Assembly: GCA_020027635.1 (NCBI GenBank)
Contig: JAHKKL010000023.1
Coordinates: 1-11,512 of the forward strand
Length of the DNA stretch: 11,512 nucleotides
Direction: 5' to 3'
Source: Gammaproteobacteria bacterium
Lineage (GTDB): Bacteria > Pseudomonadota > Gammaproteobacteria > UBA9214
Shown here one piece after another: positions 8,239 through 11,512 of the stretch. The notes under the pieces are model-generated. The model searched no databases. It saw only the letters and a list, made by a program, of their open reading frames with translations, and had not been told where the DNA came from. The translations under genes were made by a program, and so were the position numbers. Position 1 is the first letter of the stretch; every line of letters starts with the position of its first letter.

Positions 8239-8751
8239 ATGAAAAATCTGATACCCGGACTCACAAGACGGTGGCTCCCGGCCCTGGTGTCCGGCTGGCT
8301 GATCATGCTGCCGGCGACGGCCGGGGTGACCGGCAGCGCCGCGCCCGATTTCACCCTGAAAAGCGCCGGTGGTGAGAACCTCAAGCTCAGCGAGTACCGC
8401 GGCGACGTTGTACTGATCAACTTCTGGGCTTCGTGGTGCGGACCCTGCCGCCAGGAAATGCCGGTGCTGGACGAGCTGCACAGCCGCTACCGCTCGCTTG
8501 GCTTCACCGTTCTCGGCGTCAATGTCGAGGAAGATTCGCGCAAGGCACGCGAAGTCCTGAAAGATCTGCAGGTTGGCTTCCCGGTGCTATTCGACGACCA
8601 CAGTACCGTGAGCCGGCTCTATGACATCGTCGCCATGCCGAGCACCGTGCTGGTCGACCGCAACGGCAACATTCGCTACCTGCACAAGGGCTACCAGCCG
8701 GGACTCGAGGACGTCTACCTGCAGCAGGTGCGCGAGTTGATCCGGGAATGA
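8239..8751 (+). CDS. TlpA/ResA-type thiol-disulfide oxidoreductase
   Basis: The predicted protein has 170 residues, typical for exported TlpA-like thioredoxins. It has an N-terminal hydrophobic signal (residues 12-30) that may be cleaved or retained as an anchor. The thioredoxin active site WCGPC has Cys67 and Cys70, and the cis-proline is in AMPST (Pro134). FWASWCGPCRQEMPVL and the later VLVDRNGNIRYLHKG are classic for the family. It probably reduces disulfides in the periplasm, for example in apocytochromes or in the adjacent cysteine-tailed lipoprotein. An AGGAG precedes the ATG with 6 nt spacing. Its stop overlaps the start of the DUF4266 gene by 4 bp (ATGA), so the two are translationally coupled. 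Confidence 0.93.
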   Translation: MKNLIPGLTRRWLPALVSGWLIMLPATAGVTGSAAPDFTLKSAGGENLKLSEYRGDVVLINFWASWCGPCRQEMPVLDELHSRYRSLGFTVLGVNVEEDSRKAREVLKDLQVGFPVLFDDHSTVSRLYDIVAMPSTVLVDRNGNIRYLHKGYQPGLEDVYLQQVRELIRE

Positions 8752-8984
8752 TGCGCACACGGAACCTCGCGGCCGTTGCGAGTCTGTTGCTGATCCTGCT
8801 GCTGGCGGGATGCGGCACTATCGAACCGTGGGTGAAGCCCTACGAACGTACTCACCTGGCCGATCCGATCATGTCCTTCGACCGCAACCCGGTGTCTTCG
8901 GCCTATATCGATCATGTCTACCAGGCGCGTGAAGGCGCGCGCGGCGCCGAAGGAGGTCACGGTGGCGGCTGTGGCTGCAACTAG
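8748..8984 (+). CDS. DUF4266 small lipoprotein with CGCN tail
   Basis: The predicted protein has 78 residues. Lipobox LAGC puts the lipidated cysteine at residue 22, leaving a mature peptide of 57 residues. The mature sequence (WVKPYERTHLADPIMSF, AYIDHVYQAREGARG) followed by a Gly/His-rich stretch and the C-terminal GGGCGCN is the pattern I recall for DUF4266. The function is unknown to me; the terminal Cys-x-Cys invites metal binding or redox cycling by the TlpA protein encoded just before it. A second ATG lies immediately after the first, so the true start could be one codon later. The end of this gene also encodes the ribosome binding site and probable GTG start of the DUF3570 gene. Confidence 0.88.
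   Translation: MMRTRNLAAVASLLLILLLAGCGTIEPWVKPYERTHLADPIMSFDRNPVSSAYIDHVYQAREGARGAEGGHGGGCGCN
8950..8956 (+). promoter_or_regulatory. Ribosome binding site inside the DUF4266 gene
   Basis: AAGGAGG here lies 5 nt before the GTG at 8962 and decides the start of the DUF3570 gene. The same bases encode part of the Glu-Gly-Gly segment leading to the Cys-Gly-Cys tail of the upstream lipoprotein, so one stretch of DNA serves both purposes. Confidence 0.75.
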
Positions 8985-10116
8985 AATCGGCGGCCTGTTT
9001 TCCACCGCGCTGCTGCTCTTCGCCGGACTGCCGCTCACGGCCGGGGTTCTGCCCGAAGATCGGGCCGACGCTCTCTATCACTCCTATGACGGCGGCGGCG
9101 TGGACATTACCGGGCCTTCCATCCTGGTGCTCAAGAAGCTCAATCAGAACGTCGCCCTGCGCGGAAACTATTATGTCGACATGATCAGCAGTGCATCGAT
9201 CGACGTGGTGACCAGCGGCGCGAGCAAGTACTCGGAGAAGCGCACCGAGGAGACCGTGGGTGTCGACTACCTGCATGGCAACTCCACGCTGCGGGCGTCC
9301 TACACCAACAGCGAGGAAAACGACTACACGGCCAATACGGCCAGTTTCGGTGTCAGCGTCGACATGTTCGGCGACCTGACCACGGTCACGCTGGGTTATT
9401 CGCGCGGCTGGGACACAGTCGAGAAGGTCGGTGATCCGTCGTTTTCGAAAGATCTGGATCGTCAGAACTACCGCGTGGAGCTTTCACAGGTAATTACCAA
9501 GGACATGCTGATGGAACTCGGATACGAGGCGATAACCGACGAGGGATTTCTCAACAACCCCTATCGCTCGGTCCGCTATGTCGATCCGGACAGCCCCGCC
9601 GGCTACAGTTTCCAGCCCGAGGTTTATCCCCACACGCATACCAGCAACGCGGTGTCGCTGCGCGCGTTGTACTTTCTGCCCTACCGCGCCAGCATCAATG
9701 GAGAATTCCGCTATTACCACGACACCTGGGGCGTCAGTGCGCACAATTTCGGCGTGGGCTACACCCATCCCCTGGGCGACTGGCTGCTCGATCTCAGGTA
9801 TCGCTACTACACCCAATCGGCGGCGGACTTCTACAGCGACCTGTTTCCCTACGAGAATGCCCAGAACTACCTGGCCCGGGACAAGGAACTGAGCAACTTC
9901 ACGAGCAATACCCTGGGCGTTGGCCTGAGCTACGAATTCGTGCGCGACGGCTGGCGATTCATCGACAAGGCCAGCGTGAACCTGGTCTATGATCACATCT
10001 GGTATGACTATGAAAACTTCCGCGACCTGAGGGACACCTCGGCCCCAGTCGGCAAGGAAAAGCTGTACGGTTTCAGCGCGAACGTCGCGCAGCTGTTTCT
10101 ATCGATCCGGTTCTGA
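8962..10116 (+). CDS. DUF3570 outer-membrane beta-barrel protein
   Basis: The predicted protein has 384 residues with the GTG start at 8962. I prefer this start because a full AAGGAGG lies 5 nt upstream (8950-8956) and it gives a compact signal peptide (RIGGLFSTALLLFAGLPLTAG) before VLPEDRADALYHSYDGGG. An in-frame ATG at 8914 would add 16 basic and alanine-rich residues and lacks such a site. The mature protein has repeated aromatic beta-strands (GNYYVDMISSASIDVVTSGA, TVTLGYSRGWDT, EFRYYHDTWGVSAHNFGVGY) and ends in LFLSIRF, so an outer-membrane barrel is likely. The SASIDVVTSGASKY region and the DUF4266 partner fit DUF3570 from memory. Overlap with the DUF4266 gene is 23 bp. It is the last gene of the rightward group and is convergent with the ferritin gene. 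Confidence 0.88.
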   Translation: MAAVAATRIGGLFSTALLLFAGLPLTAGVLPEDRADALYHSYDGGGVDITGPSILVLKKLNQNVALRGNYYVDMISSASIDVVTSGASKYSEKRTEETVGVDYLHGNSTLRASYTNSEENDYTANTASFGVSVDMFGDLTTVTLGYSRGWDTVEKVGDPSFSKDLDRQNYRVELSQVITKDMLMELGYEAITDEGFLNNPYRSVRYVDPDSPAGYSFQPEVYPHTHTSNAVSLRALYFLPYRASINGEFRYYHDTWGVSAHNFGVGYTHPLGDWLLDLRYRYYTQSAADFYSDLFPYENAQNYLARDKELSNFTSNTLGVGLSYEFVRDGWRFIDKASVNLVYDHIWYDYENFRDLRDTSAPVGKEKLYGFSANVAQLFLSIRF

Positions 10117-10138
10117 ATGCGTGGTTTCCGGTCTTGGC

Positions 10139-10426
10139 TCAGGAATGCGCGATGACCCTGTCGGTAAACAGATAGTCCTTCAGTTCCTTGTCGAATGCCG
10201 GGTCGCGGCGGCGGATCCACTCCAGCACCATCGAGGCATGCTCCTTCTCCTCGTCGCGGTTGTGGGCGAGGATGGCCTTCAATGCCGGGTCCTTGCAGGC
10301 GTCGACGCGCTGGTTGTACCAGTCCACCGCCTCGAGTTCCTCCATTAACGAGGTGATGGCGCGATGCATGTCGCGGGTTTCATCTGACATCTCCTCGATC
10401 GGTTCGTGGTAGCCTTCATTTGCCAT
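10139..10426 (-). CDS. Encapsulated-ferritin (EncFtn) family protein without visible targeting tail
   Basis: The predicted protein has 95 residues and is close in sequence to the EncFtn of Rhodospirillum rubrum as I remember it: HEPIEEMSDET, RAITSLMEELEAVDWYNQRVDA, ILAHNRDEEKEHASMVLEW. The residues known for the EncFtn iron site are present as Glu30, Glu60 and His63, with Glu29, Glu32, Trp36 and Tyr37 also conserved. EncFtn oxidises ferrous iron as a decamer and is normally packed in an encapsulin shell by a short C-terminal peptide. Here the protein ends YLFTDRVIAHS with no such peptide, and no in-frame or out-of-frame match follows the stop. No encapsulin gene is in the window. The start is supported by AGGAGGAGG 6 nt upstream. 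It is convergent with the DUF3570 gene, 22 bp away. Confidence 0.94.
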   Translation of the reverse strand: MANEGYHEPIEEMSDETRDMHRAITSLMEELEAVDWYNQRVDACKDPALKAILAHNRDEEKEHASMVLEWIRRRDPAFDKELKDYLFTDRVIAHS

Positions 10427-10432
10427 CTGTCA

Positions 10433-10441
10433 CCTCCTCCT
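10433..10441 (-). promoter_or_regulatory. Strong ribosome binding site of the EncFtn gene
   Basis: AGGAGGAGG on the minus strand, 6 nt before the ATG at 10426. It is the strongest Shine-Dalgarno in the window and fixes the start of a short gene. Confidence 0.8.
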
Positions 10442-10460
10442 GAACAACGTCATGTTGGCT

Positions 10461-10498
10461 GATAGAAACGAATTATCCCTTGATAGAGCCGAATTATC
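10461..10498. repeat. Two 17-bp direct repeats, 21-bp period
   Basis: GATAGAAACGAATTATC (10461-10477) and GATAGAGCCGAATTATC (10482-10498) differ at two central bases and are spaced 21 bp start to start, about two helical turns. They lie 35-72 bp upstream of the EncFtn start. Same-face tandem sites suggest an operator for a regulator binding as two units. The AT-rich outer parts share GATAAT with Fur-type sites when read on the minus strand, but the match is only partial and the regulator is unknown. Confidence 0.7.
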
Positions 10499-10507
10499 GG
10501 CATCAAG
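10479..10507. promoter_or_regulatory. Inverted repeat / hairpin upstream of the EncFtn gene
   Basis: CTTGAT (10479-10484) pairs with ATCAAG (10502-10507), and GCCGA (10488-10492) pairs with TCGGC (10497-10501), leaving an AGA bulge and an ATTA loop. Outer TAT/ATA bases could extend it past a CC bulge. It overlaps the second direct repeat. It could be an operator arm or, if transcribed, a structure in the ferritin 5' leader. There is no T-run, so it is not a terminator. Confidence 0.55.
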
Positions 10508-10609
10508 ATATCAGCAGTCCCTGATGATGTCACCCGCACGTATCCCCTGCTTGCCTTCCTGGCGACGCCAGCCCCCGTCAGGAGCCGCGAGGACGCCGTC
10601 GGCCGCGGA

Positions 10610-10629
10610 ATTCCGGATAACACCGGAAT
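10610..10629. repeat. 7-bp inverted repeat
   Basis: ATTCCGG and CCGGAAT flank a 6-nt ATAACA spacer, midway between the two divergent genes. It is followed by only three T residues, too few for a good terminator. An operator is possible. Confidence 0.4.
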
Positions 10630-10703
10630 GTTTCCACATTTGACCTGTATCAAGAAAACCTGAAAAAATCGCTCGATGGCATTATTTTAGGCGTCGCGGG
10701 GGC

Positions 10704-10733
10704 TGGTTGTGGCATCCGCATTTTGCCTATACT
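10704..10733 (+). promoter_or_regulatory. Candidate promoter of the sulfur-globule-like gene
   Basis: TATACT at 10728-10733 is a good -10 box. Upstream, TGGTTG (18-bp spacer) or the overlapping TTGTGG (15-bp spacer) could be a -35, neither ideal. The start codon is 70 bp downstream, giving a leader of about 60 nt that contains a CCGGC/GCCGG stem (10748-10764). Confidence 0.45.
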
Positions 10734-10802
10734 TCTGGTTACGTTAGCCGGCTGCTTATGCCGGGCAACGGTAAATGAGCGTTTATTTCGGAGGGAAATG
10801 TA

Positions 10803-11177
10803 ATGAAGAAATTGATGAAGCTTGTTGCCGCCACGATCGTTGCCGGCGCCGCTACCCTGGGTGTGAGTACCGCCAGTGCCTGGTGGGGTGGTAATGATTA
10901 CTGGGGTGGACCTTGGGGCGGCGGCCCCTGGTATGGTGGTTATCCTGGCTATGGGTATGGCGGTTATCCCGGCTACGGTGGCTGGGGTGGTGGTTATCCC
11001 TACTACGGCGGCTGGGGTGGTGGTTATCCCGGCTACGGTGGTTGGGGTGGTGGTTATCCCGGCTACGGTGGCTGGGGGGGCGGCTATCCCTACTACGGTG
11101 GCTGGGGTGGTTATGGTTATCCTGCCTACACCGCGCCGGTGGCACCTGCGGCACCGGCTACCAGCACGGCCAAGTAG
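10803..11177 (+). CDS. Sulfur-globule-protein-like Gly/Tyr/Trp-rich secreted protein
   Basis: The predicted protein has 124 residues. A clear signal peptide (residues 1-26, ending STASA) is followed by a mature chain made almost wholly of Gly, Tyr, Trp and Pro, then a short Ala/Pro tail (APVAPAAPATSTAK). The core is a decapeptide repeat GGWGGGYPxY with x = Tyr or Gly. Composition, size and signal peptide fit the sulfur globule envelope proteins of purple sulfur bacteria, which line periplasmic sulfur deposits; the call rests on composition, so another glycine-rich structural protein is possible. GGAGGG (10790-10795) lies 7 nt before the ATG. The gene has its own candidate promoter and a strong terminator, so it is probably transcribed alone and abundantly. 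Repetitive DNA makes it prone to copy-number change. Confidence 0.78.
   Translation: MKKLMKLVAATIVAGAATLGVSTASAWWGGNDYWGGPWGGGPWYGGYPGYGYGGYPGYGGWGGGYPYYGGWGGGYPGYGGWGGGYPGYGGWGGGYPYYGGWGGYGYPAYTAPVAPAAPATSTAK
10977..11111 (+). repeat. 30-bp in-frame tandem repeat, about 4.5 copies
   Basis: Full units start at 10977, 11007, 11037 and 11067, with a partial one at 11097. Each encodes GGWGGGYP plus Tyr-Tyr or Gly-Tyr, in the order YY, GY, GY, YY. The units differ by a few mostly synonymous changes. Degenerate GYPGY copies precede them (10938-10976). The high similarity points to recent expansion or ongoing homogenisation. Confidence 0.9.
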
Positions 11178-11199
11178 TTACACTGAAGCATGACGGTTC

Positions 11200-11219
11200 C
11201 CGCGGCACATGTGCCGCGG
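11200..11219. repeat. 20-bp perfect palindrome
   Basis: CCGCGGCACATGTGCCGCGG is fully self-complementary and lies 22 bp after the stop of the sulfur-globule-like gene, 14 bp before the terminator stem. In RNA it would form a GC-rich hairpin that could protect the 3' end; as DNA it could bind a dimeric protein. Confidence 0.8.
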
Positions 11220-11233
11220 AATCGCAAACAAAG

Positions 11234-11262
11234 AGCGCGCCCTTCCCGGGCGCGCTTTTTTT
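11234..11262 (+). terminator. Rho-independent terminator, possibly bidirectional
   Basis: AGCGCGCCC (11234-11242) pairs perfectly with GGGCGCGCT (11248-11256) around a 5-nt loop, followed by seven T residues (11256-11262). It ends the sulfur-globule-like transcript. Read on the minus strand, the stem is followed by CTTTGTTT, so it may also end the TPR-like gene whose stop is 27 bp away. Confidence 0.93.
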
Positions 11263-11288
11263 GTACAGTCTTTTCTAAACTCCTTGCA

Positions 11289-11512
11289 CTAATAGGGTCT
11301 CGCCGCCGGATAGTCGCGAAACGGCCCTTCTCCGCTGGTTGGCGGTGCCTGCATGGGTGGTGCGCTCGGCAGGTCGTTGGCGGCGGGCATTTTGCCTTCA
11401 CGGTACGCTGTCAGGGCCCTGGACAGGCGATCGGCCTCGCCTGGCCAGGTCCAGACGGCAAGGGACACGACCTGCTGCTGAATCTCGGCCGCCTGCTTGA
11501 AATCACCGGTGG
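11289..11512 (-). CDS. TPR-like protein, C-terminal part only
   Basis: The last 73 codons and the stop (TAG at 11289-11291, minus strand) of a gene whose start lies beyond the right edge. The visible sequence begins TGDFKQAAEIQQQVVSLAVW and continues with EADRLSRALTAYREGKMPA, the typical last helix pair of tetratricopeptide-repeat proteins, then a Pro-rich tail (SAPPMQAPPTSGEGPFRDYP). The frame stays open to the window edge. TPR proteins bind partners; nothing here shows which. It converges on the sulfur-globule-like gene and probably shares its terminator. Confidence 0.62.
   Translation of the reverse strand, partial: TGDFKQAAEIQQQVVSLAVWTWPGEADRLSRALTAYREGKMPAANDLPSAPPMQAPPTSGEGPFRDYPAARPY

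Larger units (their letters stand above)
10427..10802. other. 376-bp divergent intergenic region
   Basis: This gap lies between the leftward EncFtn gene and the rightward sulfur-globule-like gene. It holds the direct repeats and hairpin near the EncFtn gene, a second inverted repeat at 10610-10629 (ATTCCGG, ATAACA loop, CCGGAAT), a candidate rightward promoter at 10704-10733, and a small 5-bp stem at 10748-10764 in the presumed leader. I see no convincing protein-coding gene: reading frames of about 65 codons here lack a ribosome binding site and recognisable sequence. Confidence 0.6.

Noticed and set aside
10117..10138. Terminator between the convergent DUF3570 and EncFtn genes
   Set aside because: The 22-bp gap has no GC-rich stem followed by a T-run on either strand; transcripts may overlap here.
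10450..10653. Small frame of 67 codons between the EncFtn and sulfur-globule-like genes
   Set aside because: No ribosome binding site or family resemblance, and the direct repeats and hairpin fall inside it.
10977..11111. Short regular repeats considered as a CRISPR array
   Set aside because: The units are contiguous with no spacers and encode an in-frame peptide repeat.
10852..11278. Several alternative frames through the 30-bp repeat
   Set aside because: A 30-bp repeat keeps all frames open and repetitive. Only the frame with the signal peptide and Gly/Tyr/Trp composition makes biological sense.

Overview
The window reads as a piece of a GC-rich chromosome from a Gram-negative proteobacterium. 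It encodes several outer-membrane beta-barrels, lipoproteins with lipoboxes, c-type cytochromes and a Tat substrate. A Gly/Tyr/Trp-rich secreted protein resembling the sulfur globule proteins of purple sulfur bacteria, together with the style of the other genes, suggests a sulfur-oxidising gammaproteobacterium (Chromatiales-like). This placement is inference; no rRNA or other marker gene is present.

Left part (1-3949, minus strand): three genes in a row. They encode a monoheme c-type cytochrome-like secreted protein (2756-3949), a lipoprotein with two duplicated monoheme modules and a LamG-like domain (163-2682), and the start of a Tat-exported protein cut by the window edge (1-128). A 261-bp divergent intergenic region separates them from the right-going genes.

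Middle part (4211-10116, plus strand): six tightly packed genes, probably one operon. The first is a large diheme lipoprotein with a TolB/PD40-like beta-propeller, related to the hydrazine synthase alpha-subunit fold family. Next come an SH3-domain outer-membrane barrel, a second outer-membrane barrel overlapping it by 31 bp, a TlpA-type thioredoxin, a small DUF4266 lipoprotein ending in a Cys-Gly-Cys-Asn tail, and a DUF3570 beta-barrel. The DUF3570 gene probably starts at a GTG inside the DUF4266 gene. The theme is extracytoplasmic heme and thiol chemistry at the cell envelope.

Right part (10139-11512): a convergent gene for an encapsulated-ferritin (EncFtn) family protein with the known metal-site residues but no visible encapsulin-targeting tail and no encapsulin gene nearby. 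Upstream of it are two 17-bp direct repeats in 21-bp phase and a long hairpin. Then come the sulfur-globule-like gene with a 30-bp tandem repeat, a 20-bp perfect palindrome, a strong (possibly bidirectional) terminator, and the C-terminal end of a TPR-like gene on the minus strand.

The best leads are the EncFtn gene without cargo tag and its unusual upstream region, and the adjoining envelope heme/TlpA/DUF4266/DUF3570 gene group, whose joint function I cannot name.
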